Shown here: positions 25,794-36,744 of the stretch, piece by piece
Numbering within the stretch: the first letter of the stretch is position 1
Layout: every line of letters begins with the position of its first letter
Assembly: GCF_000463155.2 (NCBI RefSeq)
Contig: NZ_AWFZ01000042.1
Span: forward strand, 200,281 to 264,280
DNA: 64,000 nt
Source of the DNA: Siccibacter turicensis LMG 23730
GTDB taxonomy: Bacteria; Pseudomonadota; Gammaproteobacteria; Enterobacterales; Enterobacteriaceae
Direction of reading: 5' to 3'
Translations under genes and position numbers: made by a program
The notes under the pieces: generated by a model
What the model saw: only the letters and a program-made list of their open reading frames with translations
The model's database searches: none
Told to the model about the DNA's origin: nothing

Positions 25794-25866
25794 GGCTGGC
25801 CCCGGCAACGATAAAAAAGGGCGCGCAGTGTACCACAGCTTGCGTGGCCCGCCCGCCCGCGGCGGA

Positions 25867-25898
25867 TAAAAAAAGGGCGCACCCGGAGGTACGCCCTT
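25867..25898 (-). terminator. Terminator after letB
   Basis: On the minus strand AAGGGCG and CGCCCTT arms around a 12-base loop run into seven T residues, just past the letB stop and before rsmF. Confidence 0.75.
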
Positions 25899-25910
25899 AG
25901 CCGCAGAGGC

Positions 25911-28544
25911 TTAGCGCGGCAGGGCGGTGCCCCATTCACGCCACTCTTTCGGCTCGCTCTCCTGGAGCAGGAAGTGTTTTCCTTCCTGCGCTTTCGGCGC
26001 AAGCGGCGTGCTGGGGGGCGTTGCAAACGCAATGCCGCCGCGGATGAACTGGTTGAAGGTGCCGGTTTTCACCACGCCGCCGGTCAGTCCGAAGTCGAGG
26101 CTGTAGCCGGATGCCAGCCAGAACACCGAGTTGTTGCGCACCAGATGCTGATAGCGCTTGCTGATGCGCAGCGCCACCATCACCCGGTCTGACAGGTTGC
26201 CGAGGGTCATGCCGGTCACGGTGCCTACTTCCATCCCGCGGAACAGCACCGGCGTGCCGATGGCAAGGGAGCCTGCTTCCGGGACTTCCACAATCAGGCT
26301 CAGACCGTCGAGATAGCGCGAGTCGGTGATGGTGGCTTCCTGCAGCTCAAAGCTGCGGCGCGCCTCGCCACGTCCCGGCTCCACGTTAATGTAGGGCTGC
26401 AGGATGGTGTCGAGGTGATCGACACCCGCCGCGGAGATTTTCGGCGTCACCACCGAGAAACGCGTCCCGGCGCGGGCGAAGGTTTTCACGTACTCCGGAT
26501 AGAGCACCGCAGTGGCCTGCACTTCGTTACGCTCGGTGATCAGTTTCAGATCGTCCACCTGGCCGATATCGATCCCCAGATAGCGGATCGGCATGCCTGC
26601 CGCGAGCTTGCCGCCATCGAACGAGCGCAGGGTGATGTGGCTCCCCACCGCCCGGGCCGCGGTTTCCGAGGCGTAGAGAATGCGCTTGCCGTTCTTCGTC
26701 TGGTTCGCTCCGGCACCGGAGAGGTTATCGAAGCTTATCGCGCCGCGCAGGGCGCGGGAGAGCGGCGAAGCCTGCACCGTCAGGCCAGCGCCGTTAAGCT
26801 GCACCTTCGCGCCGCCCTCGGCCCAGAACACGCTGCCTGGGGTGAGCAGGTTGCGGTACTCGGGCTTGATATGGACTTCGATATCAAAGGCGTTGGCCCG
26901 CGGGCGCACCGTGATGATCTCACCCACCTGAAACTTACGGTATAGCACCACCGATCCGGCCTGTACGTCAGGCAGGCTGTCCGCGGTCAGGGTCAGGGTG
27001 GTGGTCGGCAGATCGCCGAGGCTGTTCTCAATCGCTTTTTCCATATTGGCGAACAGCGGATAGCTGGCTTTCAGCTGGCCTTTGCTGCCCGGCAGCACGC
27101 GTATTCCGCCGCTCACCCACTCGCTGGCGCTGGCGCCAAGGAACTCAACGCCGTCCATCCCGACTTTGACGTCGATGCGGCTGTTGACCACGAATTTACT
27201 GTCCCCGGTCACCAAATCCCGATACTGCGGGTCGATGGCGACCGAGAAGCTGACGCCTTTGGCGGAGAGATTACGCTCCAGCACCTGACCAATCTGGATG
27301 CCGTGCAGGATGACCGGCTGCCCGGTGTCGATCCCGTAGCTCTCCGGGGCAGTGAGCGTCACGGTAAGCACGCCCGGCTGCTGAAGCGGGGTTTTATCGG
27401 CCGGCAGCACCACAAAGTGGTTACGCGGTTCGCCTTCGCCCGGCACCAGCTCAAAGGTGCTGCCGGTGAGCAGGGAGCTGACGTTAGGGTTGTTGAGCGA
27501 CAGTTTCGGGCTGCGCATCTCGATGCGGGTTTTGTCGCGCAGCAGATTGACCACGCCGGGATCGACGGTCATTTCGCCGGTCACCGCGCCGCCGGGGTTG
27601 AGCGTCAGTTTGGTCAGCTGACCCACTTCCAGCCCCTGGTACATCAGTGCCGTAGACCCCTCTTTCAGGCCGTCACCGCCGGGCAGATCGAGCTTCACGA
27701 TCACCCCGCGCTGGCTATGGGCCAGGTCCTCATACAAACCGAACTCGTCTTCGGCCTGGGCCTGCTCGGAGGCGTCCGGTGAGTCAAACGCGATAGCGCC
27801 GTTAACCAGCGCGGCCAGGCTCTCCAGCTCGACCTGGGCGCCGCTCAGCCCGACGTTGGCTTTCACCCCCGACACGTTCCAGAAGCGGCTGCCTTTTTTC
27901 ACCAGGTTGGTAAAGCGGCGCTCGATCAGGACATCGATGGTGACGCCCTCTTTGTCTTTGTTGATTGCGTAGTCGTAGACGCGGCCCACCGGAATTTTAC
28001 GGAAATAGACCAGCGAACCGCTGTTGAGCGAACCGAGATCCTTCGCGTGCAGGTGGATCATCAGGTCGCCGTTGTTCAGGCGGTACTTCGGCTGGGTATC
28101 GAGAGCGGTAAAGCGATCTTTGGGTTCACCTTTGCCGGGCATCATGCCGATGTAGTTCCCGCCGACCAGCGCGTCGAGGCCTGACACGCCTGCCAGCGAG
28201 GCTTTCGGCGTCACCAGCCAGAACTGGGTTTCGCTGCGCAGCGCCTCTTTCATGTCCGACTTGATGCTGGCGGTCACGGCGATTTTGCCCAGATCGTCGC
28301 TCAGGCTGATGTCCTGCACCATGCCAACCTCCACACCCTGATAGCGAACCGGGGTGCGGCCAGCGACGATGCCGTCAGCGCTGACGAAGTCGATGGTGAT
28401 GGTGGCCCCGCGATCCTCATAGCTCGACCAGATTAACCACCCGGCGATAAGCAGGGCGATGACCGGCAGCAGCCAGAACGGGGAGATACGGCGTTTTGTT
28501 TTTATTTTCGCTTCAGTCGTCGAAGCGGGCGTTTCCTGACTCAT
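25911..28544 (-). CDS. letB: MCE-domain lipid transport protein LetB (YebT)
   Basis: LetB forms a long hexameric tube across the periplasm for lipid movement between the membranes. The 877-residue product equals the E. coli length. A single N-terminal membrane span ([20 protein letters not shown], residues 20-39) anchors it, followed by seven tandem MCE domains, each starting with a pattern like [10 protein letters not shown] or [10 protein letters not shown]. The start was set at [15 protein letters not shown] by homology. The coding region overlaps the end of letA by 32 bases, so the two are co-expressed. Confidence 0.95.
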   Translation of the reverse strand: MSQETPASTTEAKIKTKRRISPFWLLPVIALLIAGWLIWSSYEDRGATITIDFVSADGIVAGRTPVRYQGVEVGMVQDISLSDDLGKIAVTASIKSDMKEALRSETQFWLVTPKASLAGVSGLDALVGGNYIGMMPGKGEPKDRFTALDTQPKYRLNNGDLMIHLHAKDLGSLNSGSLVYFRKIPVGRVYDYAINKDKEGVTIDVLIERRFTNLVKKGSRFWNVSGVKANVGLSGAQVELESLAALVNGAIAFDSPDASEQAQAEDEFGLYEDLAHSQRGVIVKLDLPGGDGLKEGSTALMYQGLEVGQLTKLTLNPGGAVTGEMTVDPGVVNLLRDKTRIEMRSPKLSLNNPNVSSLLTGSTFELVPGEGEPRNHFVVLPADKTPLQQPGVLTVTLTAPESYGIDTGQPVILHGIQIGQVLERNLSAKGVSFSVAIDPQYRDLVTGDSKFVVNSRIDVKVGMDGVEFLGASASEWVSGGIRVLPGSKGQLKASYPLFANMEKAIENSLGDLPTTTLTLTADSLPDVQAGSVVLYRKFQVGEIITVRPRANAFDIEVHIKPEYRNLLTPGSVFWAEGGAKVQLNGAGLTVQASPLSRALRGAISFDNLSGAGANQTKNGKRILYASETAARAVGSHITLRSFDGGKLAAGMPIRYLGIDIGQVDDLKLITERNEVQATAVLYPEYVKTFARAGTRFSVVTPKISAAGVDHLDTILQPYINVEPGRGEARRSFELQEATITDSRYLDGLSLIVEVPEAGSLAIGTPVLFRGMEVGTVTGMTLGNLSDRVMVALRISKRYQHLVRNNSVFWLASGYSLDFGLTGGVVKTGTFNQFIRGGIAFATPPSTPLAPKAQEGKHFLLQESEPKEWREWGTALPR

Positions 28545-29796
28545 GTGCGTCCCAAAGTAAGCGGCTGTCCAGCCATTCCACTGCAAGAATAGTCAATATT
28601 ACCGCTGCGCCGAAATAAAACGCAGCGGGACCCATGGTAAAAGCCAGAAGCTGGTCACGATTGACCAGCGACATGGTAAGCGCAATGACAAACAAGTCCA
28701 GCATCGACCAGCGGCCGATCCAGGTGACAAAACGCAGCAGCAGGATGCGGGTACGCAGCCCCTGCTGACATTTGAAATGGATGCTGATGAGCAGCGTCAG
28801 CAGCACCAGCACCTTGGTGAACGGCACCAGGATACTGGCGATAAACACCACCGCCGCCACCGCGATGTTGCTCCCGGCCAGCGAGATGATGCCTGACATA
28901 ATCGTGTCCTCCTGCCGCGCGCCGTTGATGTAGATAACTGAAATCGGCAGCAGGTTGGCGGGAATGAGGAAGATCAGCGAGGCGATAAGTGCCGCCCAGC
29001 TCTTTTGCAGGCTGTGACGACGCCGGTGGCGCAGCGGAATATGGCAGCGGCGACAGCGCCCGCGCACGTCCGGCAGGCCGGTATAGTGGCAGCCGAGGCA
29101 CACCTCCAGCCCCTCCTGCGCGCGCCGCGCCGGCCGCTGCGGGTAGTAGCGCTCCCAGAGCTGCTCCACGTTCAGGTGAATCAGGGTCAGCACGCTCAGG
29201 ATCACCAGAATCACAAAGGCGAACAGTCCGGGGCCGGGCTGCATAAAGGCGTACTCTTTCACCTTGATGGAGGCAACGCCGATGCCCACCAGATAGATAT
29301 CCAGCATCACCCACTCGCGCAGGCGCTCAAGCATCAGCAGCACCGGACGCAGGTTCATGCCGAGAATATTCCCGAACCAAAGATAAGCGATGGAGCCCAC
29401 CAGCGTTACCGGCGCGCCGACGGCGCAGAACAGCACCATGGCCGCGGTCAGCGTGTCGCCCTGGCGCGTCATCTGCCAGATACCCTGCAGCACGTTGGCG
29501 TCGATACGCGTGCCGAGCAGGTAGAGGCGCAGCAGCGGTTCGCTGTAGGCGAACGGCATCAGCAGCAGCATGGCAAACGCCATCGCCGCCAGCCGCGTTA
29601 ACGACCAGTCGCGGCCGTCGCGAATTTTGGCGTCGCAGCGCGGACACCAGGCGTTCTGATGGGGTTTGAGGACCGGCAGCGTAAAAAGCATATCGCATTG
29701 CGGGCAACGCTGATAATGTGCCCCCGGCAGGGCGTCACCGATAGCGCGAACGGTGAGTTTTTTATCGAGTTTTAAGGTTCGCGATTTCAGTGCCAT
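28513..29796 (-). CDS. letA: Inner membrane protein LetA (YebS), PqiA family
   Basis: LetA is the inner membrane partner of LetB in lipid trafficking. The 427-residue product equals E. coli YebS in length. It has two zinc-ribbon elements, CPQCDMLF with CPRCDAK near the N-terminus and CLGCHYTG with CRRCH in the middle, each followed by a set of membrane spans. The C-terminus [16 protein letters not shown] is identical to E. coli. The gene is first in the letA-letB pair and diverges from msrC. Confidence 0.95.
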   Translation of the reverse strand: MALKSRTLKLDKKLTVRAIGDALPGAHYQRCPQCDMLFTLPVLKPHQNAWCPRCDAKIRDGRDWSLTRLAAMAFAMLLLMPFAYSEPLLRLYLLGTRIDANVLQGIWQMTRQGDTLTAAMVLFCAVGAPVTLVGSIAYLWFGNILGMNLRPVLLMLERLREWVMLDIYLVGIGVASIKVKEYAFMQPGPGLFAFVILVILSVLTLIHLNVEQLWERYYPQRPARRAQEGLEVCLGCHYTGLPDVRGRCRRCHIPLRHRRRHSLQKSWAALIASLIFLIPANLLPISVIYINGARQEDTIMSGIISLAGSNIAVAAVVFIASILVPFTKVLVLLTLLISIHFKCQQGLRTRILLLRFVTWIGRWSMLDLFVIALTMSLVNRDQLLAFTMGPAAFYFGAAVILTILAVEWLDSRLLWDAHESGNARFDD

Positions 29797-29925
29797 AGAT
29801 GTTAAAAATTAATTATCGAATAAAAGTATATTAACTCATGAAATGATTCGCCTTGAGGATAAACGCATTTAATGCTTATTTTAACGGCTGACGATTTTTG
29901 AGTAAGACAACAAAGCGATTAGAAA

Positions 29926-30420
29926 ATGAACAAAACAGAATTCTACAGGGACCTTAACCGCGACTTTCAGGCACTGATGGCGGGTGAGACCAGCTGCCTC
30001 GCCACGCTTGCCAACACCAGCGCGCTGCTGTTTGAGCGTCTGGATGGGGTCAACTGGGCGGGCTTCTATCTGCTGGAAAACGACACGCTGGTGCTGGGCC
30101 CGTTCCAGGGTCGTATCGCCTGCGTGCGCATTCCGGTGGGCAAGGGTGTGTGCGGCACCGCCGTTGCGTCCGGCGAGGTGCAGCGCGTGGAAGATGTGCA
30201 CGCCTTTGACGGCCACATCGCCTGCGACGCCGCCAGCAATGCAGAAATCGTGCTGCCGCTGCGCGTCAATAATCAGATTATTGGCGTACTGGATATCGAC
30301 AGCACCGTGTTTGGCCGCTTCGATGAGGCGGACGAGCAGGGCTTACGTGAACTGGTCGGGCATCTGGAAACGCTCCTGAGCGCCACCGATTACAAAAAAT
30401 TCTTTGCGCATAGCGCATGA
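29926..30420 (+). CDS. msrC: Free methionine-R-sulfoxide reductase
   Basis: MsrC (YebR) reduces free methionine-R-sulfoxide with thioredoxin. The 164-residue product is a single GAF domain. The catalytic cysteines are Cys66 (GRIACVRIP), Cys76 (GKGVCGTAV) and Cys100 (GHIACDAAS). The N-terminus MNKTEFYRDLNRDFQALMAGET matches E. coli. An additional cysteine occurs at residue 24 where E. coli has Phe. It is divergent from letA and upstream of proQ, the usual arrangement. Confidence 0.95.
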   Translation: MNKTEFYRDLNRDFQALMAGETSCLATLANTSALLFERLDGVNWAGFYLLENDTLVLGPFQGRIACVRIPVGKGVCGTAVASGEVQRVEDVHAFDGHIACDAASNAEIVLPLRVNNQIIGVLDIDSTVFGRFDEADEQGLRELVGHLETLLSATDYKKFFAHSA

Positions 30421-30520
30421 TAAGCAACGGATAACGTGGCATTTACCGGTAGCGTCATTATAATGACGCCTGTTCATGCCTGCGGCTTGTTGGCTATATC
30501 CGTTGTAATCAGGAAATTTC

Positions 30521-31219
30521 ATGGAAAATCAACCTAAGTTGAATAGCAGTAAAGAAGTTATCGCCTTTCTGGCCGAGCGTTTTCCACGCTGTTTTAGCGC
30601 TGAAGGCGAAGCACGCCCGCTGAAAATTGGAATCTTTCAGGACTTAGTGACGCGTGTTGAGGGAGAATTGAATCTCAGCAAAACTCAGCTTCGCTCCGCA
30701 CTTCGTCTTTATACTTCAAGCTGGCGCTACCTTTACGGTATCAAAGCCGGTGCGACCCGTGTCGATCTTGACGGCAACCCGTGCGGTGAGCTGGAAGAGC
30801 AGCACGTAGAGCATGCCCGTCAGCAGCTTGAGGAAGCAAAAGCCCGCGTCTCTGCACAGCGTGCGCAGCAGCAGGCGAAAAAACGTGAAGCCGCCGCTGC
30901 CGCGGGTGAAGGCAGCGCTGAAAATGCGCCGCGCCGCGAACGCAAACCGCGTCCGGCTGCCGCCCCGCGTCGTAAAGAGGGCGCAGAGCGTCCGGCACGC
31001 AGCGACAAGCCAGCCGCGAAAGCAGCCCGCCCGGCACGTGAAGAGCGTCATACGCCCGTTTCCGACATTACCGCACTCAACGTGGGCCAGCCCATCAAGG
31101 TGAAAGCAGGTAATAATGCGATGGATGCCACTGTGCTGGAAATCACCAAAGATGGCGTCCGGGTACAGCTGACTTCTGGTATGTCGATGATTGTACGAGC
31201 AGAACACCTGTTGTTCTGA
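30521..31219 (+). CDS. proQ: RNA chaperone ProQ
   Basis: ProQ is a FinO-domain RNA-binding protein that stabilises many small RNAs and mRNA 3' ends. It was first found through effects on the osmoprotectant transporter ProP. The 232-residue product has the N-terminal FinO domain (about residues 5-120, with [15 protein letters not shown]), a long lysine, arginine and alanine-rich linker (about 120-180), and a C-terminal Tudor-like domain ([33 protein letters not shown]). prc starts 20 bases after its stop and is probably co-transcribed. Confidence 0.96.
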   Translation: MENQPKLNSSKEVIAFLAERFPRCFSAEGEARPLKIGIFQDLVTRVEGELNLSKTQLRSALRLYTSSWRYLYGIKAGATRVDLDGNPCGELEEQHVEHARQQLEEAKARVSAQRAQQQAKKREAAAAAGEGSAENAPRRERKPRPAAAPRRKEGAERPARSDKPAAKAARPAREERHTPVSDITALNVGQPIKVKAGNNAMDATVLEITKDGVRVQLTSGMSMIVRAEHLLF

Positions 31220-31238
31220 AACGGAGGTCAACCTGGGC

Positions 31239-33284
31239 ATGAACACCTTTTTTAAGCTCACCGCTGTCGCTGGCCTGCTTGCACTTGCAGGCCATGCGCT
31301 TGCAAAGGACGAGATCACCAAGGCATCGCAAATCCCGGTGCTGAGTGAAGAGCCCCAGCATGCGACAGTCAGTGAGCGAGTGACCTCGCGCTTTACCCGT
31401 TCACACTATCGCCAGTTCGATCTGGACGCGTCGTTTTCTGCGAAGATCTTCGACCGCTACCTGAACCTGCTGGATTACAGTCATAACGTGCTGCTGGCCA
31501 GCGACGTGCAGAAGTTCGCCAGCAAGAAAAACGAGCTGGGCGACGAACTGCGCACCGGCAAGCTCACCGTTTTTTACGATCTGTATAACCTGGCGCAGCA
31601 GCGCCGCTTCGAGCGTTTTCAGTACGCGTTAAACGTGCTGGCGCGACCGATGGATTTCACCGGTAACGACACCTTCAACGCCGACCGCAGCAAAGCGCCG
31701 TGGCCGAAAGATGAAGCCGAGCTGAATAAGCTGTGGGACGAAAAGGTGAAGTTCGATCAGCTGAGCCTGAAGCTGACCGGTAAAACGGATCAGGAAATTC
31801 GTGACACCCTGACCCGTCGCTACAAATTTGCCATTCGCCGTCTGGCCCAGAGCAACAGCGAAGACGTATTCTCGCTGGCGATGACCGCGTTTGCGCACGA
31901 AATCGATCCGCACACTAACTACCTCTCGCCGCGCAACACCGAGCAGTTCAACACCGAAATGAGCCTCTCCCTGGAAGGTATCGGTGCGGTGCTGCAGATG
32001 GACGACGACTACACCGTCATCAACTCCATGGTCGCCGGTGGCCCGGCCGCCAAGAGTAAAGCGATTGCGGTGGGCGATCGCATCGTCGGCGTTGGCCAGA
32101 CCGGCCAACCGACCGTCGATGTTATCGGCTGGCGTCTGGATGACGTGGTCGCGCTGATTAAAGGCCCGAAAGGCAGCAAGGTGCGTCTGGAGATCTTACC
32201 GGCCGGTAAGGGAACCAAAACCCGCGTGGTCACGCTGACCCGCGAGCGCATCCGTCTTGAAGACCGCGCCGTGAAGATGACGGTGAAAAACGTCGGCAAA
32301 GAGAAGGTTGGGGTGCTGGACATTCCGGGCTTCTATGTGGGTCTGACCGACGATGTCAAAGTGCAGCTCCAGAAGCTTGAGAAGCAGAACGTCAGCAGCG
32401 TGATCATCGATCTGCGCTCAAACGGCGGCGGTGCGCTGACCGAAGCGGTCTCGCTCTCCGGTCTGTTTATTCCGGGCGGCCCGATCGTGCAGGTGCGTGA
32501 TAACAATGGCAAAGTGCGCGAAGACAGCGATAACGACGGCATTGTCTATTATAAAGGCCCGCTGGTGGTGCTGGTTGACCGCTTCAGCGCCTCGGCGTCG
32601 GAAATTTTCGCCGCGGCGATGCAGGATTACGGTCGCGCGCTGATTGTTGGTGAGCCGACCTTCGGGAAAGGCACCGTGCAGCAGTACCGCTCGCTCAACC
32701 GCATCTACGATCAGATGCTGCGTCCTGAGTGGCCGGCCCTCGGTTCGGTACAGTACACCATTCAGAAGTTCTATCGTGTGAACGGTGGCAGTACCCAGCG
32801 TAAAGGCGTCACGCCTGACGTGCTGATGCCGACCGGCAGCGAAGAGACGGAAACCGGCGAGAAGTTTGAAGACAACGCGCTGCCGTGGGACAGCATCAAC
32901 GCCGCGACCTTCGTCAAGGCAGGGGATCTGAAACCCGTTGGTCCGCAGCTGCTCAAACAGCATGAGGATCGCATCGCCAAAGACGCCGAGTTCCAGTACA
33001 TCATCAAGGACATCGCGCGCTTTAATGCCATGAAAGAGAAGCGCAACATCATCTCCCTCAACCTTGCCCAGCGCGAGAAAGAGAATAACGAAGATGACGC
33101 GATTCGCCTGGCGCGGATTAACGACCGCTTCAAACGCGAAGGGAAGCCGCCGCTGAAGAAACTCGACGATCTGCCGAAGGACTATCAGGAGCCGGATCCG
33201 TATCTGGATGAGACGGTGCATATCGCACTCGACCTGGCGCACCTCGACAAGTCCCAGTCCGCCGCGCAACCCGCTGCGAAGTAA
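31239..33284 (+). CDS. prc: Tail-specific periplasmic protease Prc
   Basis: Prc (Tsp) trims penicillin-binding protein 3 and degrades SsrA-tagged or misfolded periplasmic proteins, and with NlpI it controls peptidoglycan hydrolases such as MepS. The 681-residue precursor (682 in E. coli) has a signal peptide ending GHALA, a PDZ domain (SLEGIGAVLQMDDDYTVINSM region) and the S41 protease core. The serine-lysine dyad lies in VDRFSASASEIFAAAMQDYGRALIVGEPTFGKG. The ATG at MNTFFKLTAVAGLL has an ACGGAGGT ribosome site. A 16-codon upstream extension overlaps proQ and was not used. Confidence 0.95.
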   Translation: MNTFFKLTAVAGLLALAGHALAKDEITKASQIPVLSEEPQHATVSERVTSRFTRSHYRQFDLDASFSAKIFDRYLNLLDYSHNVLLASDVQKFASKKNELGDELRTGKLTVFYDLYNLAQQRRFERFQYALNVLARPMDFTGNDTFNADRSKAPWPKDEAELNKLWDEKVKFDQLSLKLTGKTDQEIRDTLTRRYKFAIRRLAQSNSEDVFSLAMTAFAHEIDPHTNYLSPRNTEQFNTEMSLSLEGIGAVLQMDDDYTVINSMVAGGPAAKSKAIAVGDRIVGVGQTGQPTVDVIGWRLDDVVALIKGPKGSKVRLEILPAGKGTKTRVVTLTRERIRLEDRAVKMTVKNVGKEKVGVLDIPGFYVGLTDDVKVQLQKLEKQNVSSVIIDLRSNGGGALTEAVSLSGLFIPGGPIVQVRDNNGKVREDSDNDGIVYYKGPLVVLVDRFSASASEIFAAAMQDYGRALIVGEPTFGKGTVQQYRSLNRIYDQMLRPEWPALGSVQYTIQKFYRVNGGSTQRKGVTPDVLMPTGSEETETGEKFEDNALPWDSINAATFVKAGDLKPVGPQLLKQHEDRIAKDAEFQYIIKDIARFNAMKEKRNIISLNLAQREKENNEDDAIRLARINDRFKREGKPPLKKLDDLPKDYQEPDPYLDETVHIALDLAHLDKSQSAAQPAAK

Positions 33285-33289
33285 CCCCC

Positions 33290-33320
33290 GACAGGCACAA
33301 GGAATTGTGCCTGTTTTTTT
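33290..33320 (+). terminator. Terminator after prc
   Basis: ACAGGCACAA and TTGTGCCTGT form a ten-base stem with a four-base loop, followed by a T-run. It separates proQ-prc from htpX. Confidence 0.85.
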
Positions 33321-33472
33321 ATCCCGCCTGCACCGCGTCAGCGAAGTGCGTCAAAGTGTAAAGTTCTGTCTTTCTGGTGACTTAGCGTAGTCTGGTACTT
33401 GAAAATAGCCGCCAGGCCCATACGATGTGGGTATCGCGACATGCGTTTGTTAAACCGAGGTAAAAAAATATT

Positions 33473-34354
33473 ATGATGCGAATCGGGCTTTTCCTGCTGA
33501 CCAACATTGCGGTGATGGTCGTTTTCGGGCTGGTACTCAGCCTGACGGGGATTCAGGGGAGCAGTGTCCAGGGCCTGTTGATTATGGCGTTGCTGTTTGG
33601 CTTTGGCGGCTCCTTTGTATCACTTCTGATGTCAAAATGGATGGCGCTGCGCTCGGTAGGTGGGGAAGTGATCGAGCAGCCGCGCAACGAAACGGAACGC
33701 TGGCTGATGGATACCGTGGCGCAGCAGTCGCGCCAGGCCGGGATCGCCATGCCGCAGGTGGCTATCTATCACGCGCCGGACATTAACGCCTTCGCGACCG
33801 GGGCGCGTCGCGACGCGTCGCTGGTGGCGGTAAGTACCGGTCTGCTGCAAAACATGAGCCGTGACGAAGCCGAAGCGGTTATCGCCCACGAGATCAGTCA
33901 CATTGCCAACGGCGATATGGTGACCATGACCCTGATTCAGGGCGTGGTGAACACCTTTGTTATCTTCATCTCGCGCATCATCGCCCAGGTGGCGGCCGGC
34001 TTCCTCGGCGGCAACCGCGACGAAGGTGAAGGCAGCAACGGCAACCCGCTGATCTACTTCGCCGTGGCTACCGTGCTGGAACTGGTGTTTGGTATTCTCG
34101 CCAGCATCATCACCATGTGGTTCTCCCGTCACCGCGAGTTCCACGCTGACGCCGGGTCGGCGAAGCTGGTCGGTCGTGAGAAGATGATTGCCGCGTTGCA
34201 GCGTCTCAAAACCAGCTACGAGCCGCAGGAAGCCAGCAGCATGATGGCGTTCTGCATCAACGGTAAGTCTAAATCGTTGAGCGAAATGTTCATGACGCAC
34301 CCGCCGCTGGATAAGCGTATTGAAGCGCTGCGCAGCGGGGAATACCTGAAGTAA
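33473..34354 (+). CDS. htpX: Membrane zinc metalloprotease HtpX
   Basis: HtpX is an inner membrane protease that works with FtsH in quality control of membrane proteins. It is under Cpx and heat-shock control in E. coli. The 293-residue product equals the E. coli length. The zinc site is HEISH in [14 protein letters not shown], with the third ligand Glu in [17 protein letters not shown]. Two hydrophobic spans lie at the N-terminus and two after the active site. A GAGGT ribosome site precedes the ATG-ATG start; the first ATG was used as in E. coli. Confidence 0.96.
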   Translation: MMRIGLFLLTNIAVMVVFGLVLSLTGIQGSSVQGLLIMALLFGFGGSFVSLLMSKWMALRSVGGEVIEQPRNETERWLMDTVAQQSRQAGIAMPQVAIYHAPDINAFATGARRDASLVAVSTGLLQNMSRDEAEAVIAHEISHIANGDMVTMTLIQGVVNTFVIFISRIIAQVAAGFLGGNRDEGEGSNGNPLIYFAVATVLELVFGILASIITMWFSRHREFHADAGSAKLVGREKMIAALQRLKTSYEPQEASSMMAFCINGKSKSLSEMFMTHPPLDKRIEALRSGEYLK

Positions 34355-34370
34355 CCCGTAGTCAGAAACG

Positions 34371-34400
34371 AAAAAGCGTGCCAGCGGCACGCTTTTTTTA
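34371..34400 (+). terminator. Bidirectional terminator between htpX and yebQ
   Basis: AAAAAGCGTGCC and GGCACGCTTTTT pair perfectly around AGC. The A-run and T-run on the two sides allow termination of both convergent genes, and the T-run overlaps the yebQ stop codon. Confidence 0.85.
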
Positions 34401-35777
34401 TGGCTGCGAAACGGGTCGGCGCTGCACGCGCAGGCCGCTCACCACCGCAGCAACGATAGCCAGCGCGGCGGCGAGCAGCAGCGAGGCGTGGGTGCCGCCA
34501 TCGCCGAAGCGGGTGAACATCAGCGCCACCAGCGCCGCGCCGCTGCTCTGACCCAGCAGGCGCGCGGTGCCCAGCATGCCGCTGGCCCCGCCGCTGCGCT
34601 GGGGCGGAGCCGCCGAAATCATGGTGTGGTTATTTGGCGACTGGAACAGACCGAAACCGGCGCCGCACAGCGCCATGCGCCAGACGATATCCATATCCCC
34701 CGGCATCGCTGGCAGCATGGCGAGTGTCAGCAGGCCGGCCGCCATCATCACCATCCCGAGCGACCCCAGCAGCCCGGCATGGACCCGGCCAATCAGCACC
34801 CCGGCCAGCGGTGACAGGAGCATGGTTGCCACCGGCCAGGGCGTCAGCAGCAGCCCGGTTTCCACTTCGCTACGACCCAGCACGCCTTGCAGAAAGAAGG
34901 GGAGCGACACCAGGGCCAGCATCTGGGCGCAGAATGAGCAGACGGAGGTCGCAACCGACAGGGAAAAGATCGGAATGCGCAGCAGATCGAGCGGCAGCAT
35001 CGGCACCGCAAGCTGCAGCTGACGACGCACGAAAAAGAACCCCACCACCAGAAAAGCGACAAACTCCGCGGCGACCAGTTCCCACGAGTCCCCCTGGGCG
35101 AACCCGCTCAGCGCGGTGATCAACAGCCCGAAGGTGAGGGCATTCATCACCGCGCTGCGCACGTCGAAGCGCCTGGCGTTGGACGCATACTGATTACCCG
35201 GCAGAAAGCGCAGGGCCAGCAGCAGGGCGACAATACCGAGCGGCATGTTGATCAGGAACAGCCACTGCCAGGATGCCACCGCCAGAATACCGGCGGCGAT
35301 GGTCGGCCCGGCGGCGGACGAGACGGCGACAATAAAGGCATTGAGCGCCATCCCGCGTCCGAGCTGGCGCTGGGGGTAGATCAGCCGGATCAGTGCAACG
35401 TTAACGCTCATCAGCGCTGCGCCACCAAAGCCCTGCACTACCCGCGCGAGGGTTAGCAGTTCCAGACTCGGGGAGAGGGCACACAGCAGCGAGGTGCAGG
35501 TGAAGAGGCCAAGGCCCCATTTATAAATGCGTCGGTAGCCGACCATCTCGCCCAAAAACGAGAGCGGGAGCAGGGAGATGACGATTGCAATCTGATAGGC
35601 GTTAACAATCCAGATTGAGCGGGCCGCGGTGGCATTGAGGTCGCTGGCAATGGTGGGCAGCGCCACATTGGCAATGGTGCCATCGATTACCGCCATCATC
35701 AGGCCCAGAATAAGGGTCGCGATAGCCCCGTAACGCTGCGGAAGGGGGAGACCGTCTGCGGGTGTGGTGTCTTTCAC
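34398..35777 (-). CDS. yebQ: MFS transporter YebQ (14-span, DHA2-type)
   Basis: YebQ is a putative multidrug efflux protein of the DHA2 family. The 459-residue product is close to E. coli YebQ (457). The motif NVALPTIASDL near residue 38, FLGEMVGYRRIYKWGLGLFT (motif A) and ALMSVNVALIRLIYPQRQLGRGMALNAF are characteristic. The N-terminal MKDTTPADGLPLPQRYGAIATLILGLMMAVIDGTIANVALP is typical for this group. It diverges from kdgR; two small palindromes in the shared gap may control it. Substrates are not known. Confidence 0.9.
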   Translation of the reverse strand: MKDTTPADGLPLPQRYGAIATLILGLMMAVIDGTIANVALPTIASDLNATAARSIWIVNAYQIAIVISLLPLSFLGEMVGYRRIYKWGLGLFTCTSLLCALSPSLELLTLARVVQGFGGAALMSVNVALIRLIYPQRQLGRGMALNAFIVAVSSAAGPTIAAGILAVASWQWLFLINMPLGIVALLLALRFLPGNQYASNARRFDVRSAVMNALTFGLLITALSGFAQGDSWELVAAEFVAFLVVGFFFVRRQLQLAVPMLPLDLLRIPIFSLSVATSVCSFCAQMLALVSLPFFLQGVLGRSEVETGLLLTPWPVATMLLSPLAGVLIGRVHAGLLGSLGMVMMAAGLLTLAMLPAMPGDMDIVWRMALCGAGFGLFQSPNNHTMISAAPPQRSGGASGMLGTARLLGQSSGAALVALMFTRFGDGGTHASLLLAAALAIVAAVVSGLRVQRRPVSQP

Positions 35778-35814
35778 AAAGGGGATTCCGGGCTATGAAT
35801 TCAGCAGGAAACTA

Positions 35815-35828
35815 TATTAGCACTAATA
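35815..35828. promoter_or_regulatory. Palindrome upstream of yebQ
   Basis: TATTAGCACTAATA is a perfect palindrome of six-base arms around CA. It lies 38 bases before the yebQ start in the yebQ-kdgR gap. The binding protein is unknown. Confidence 0.35.
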
Positions 35829-35900
35829 ATTCAGGGATATGTCGCAGATTTGTAACGATTAAGGAGAGAGTCATTGCGGCGACGGGGCGAGGAATTTATA

Positions 35901-35924
35901 ATAAAAAACAGTTCTGATTTTTAT
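35901..35924. promoter_or_regulatory. AT-rich inverted repeat upstream of kdgR
   Basis: ATAAAAA and TTTTTAT arms are separated by ten bases. The A-run/T-run symmetry loosely resembles KdgR operators (AATgAAAc...gTTTcATT), so autoregulation is possible but the match is weak. Confidence 0.3.
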
Positions 35925-35949
35925 AAAACAAATGCGATCGAGGTGATCA

Positions 35950-36741
35950 ATGGCAATCGCGGATCTGGATAAACAGCCTGATTCTGTCTCTTCGGTGCTG
36001 AAAGTTTTCGGCATTTTGCAGGCGCTCGGGGAAGAGCGCGAAATTGGCATCACCGAGCTGTCACAGCGTGTCATGATGTCAAAAAGCACGGTCTACCGTT
36101 TTTTGCAGACCATGAAGTCTCTGGGCTATGTTGCTCAGGAAGGGGAATCAGAGAAGTATTCGCTGACGCTCAAACTGTTTGAGCTGGGCGCGCGTGCCCT
36201 GCAAAACGTCGACCTGATTCGTAGCGCAGACATCCAGATGCGTGAGCTTTCTCGTTTAACGAAAGAGACTATCCATCTGGGTGCGCTGGATGAAGACAGC
36301 ATTGTCTACATCCACAAAATTGATTCGATGTACAACCTGCGCATGTATTCGCGCATTGGTCGTCGCAACCCGCTCTACAGCACCGCAATTGGTAAAGTGC
36401 TGCTGGCCTGGCGCGACCCGGAAGAGGTCAAAGAGATCCTCTCCAGCATCGAATACAAGCGCAGCACACCGCGCACGCTGGCTAGCATGGAAGAGCTGCT
36501 GCCGGTGCTGGATCAGGTCCGTCAGCAGGGCTACGGGGAAGATAACGAAGAGCAGGAAGAAGGGCTGCGCTGCATCGGCGTACCGGTGTTTGACCGTTTC
36601 GGCGTGGTGATCGCCGGGCTGAGCATATCCTTCCCGACGCTGCGTTTCTCCGAGGAGCGTCTGCACGAGTACGTGGAGATGCTGCACCAGGCGGCACGCA
36701 AAATCTCCGAGCAGATGGGCTACAACGCCTACCCGTTCTGA
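35950..36741 (+). CDS. kdgR: IclR-family repressor KdgR
   Basis: KdgR represses genes for uptake and breakdown of 2-keto-3-deoxygluconate and pectin-derived sugars, including eda in E. coli. The 263-residue product equals the E. coli length. The N-terminal winged helix (VLKVFGILQALGEEREIGITELSQRVMMSKSTVYRFLQTMKSLGYV, residues 17-62) is followed by the IclR effector domain with LGALDEDSIVYIHKIDSM, RNPLYSTAIGKVLLAW and GIPV-like CIGVPVFDRFG. The ATG has a GAGGTGA ribosome site. The target eda is in this window. Confidence 0.96.
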   Translation: MAIADLDKQPDSVSSVLKVFGILQALGEEREIGITELSQRVMMSKSTVYRFLQTMKSLGYVAQEGESEKYSLTLKLFELGARALQNVDLIRSADIQMRELSRLTKETIHLGALDEDSIVYIHKIDSMYNLRMYSRIGRRNPLYSTAIGKVLLAWRDPEEVKEILSSIEYKRSTPRTLASMEELLPVLDQVRQQGYGEDNEEQEEGLRCIGVPVFDRFGVVIAGLSISFPTLRFSEERLHEYVEMLHQAARKISEQMGYNAYPF

Positions 36742-36744
36742 TAA

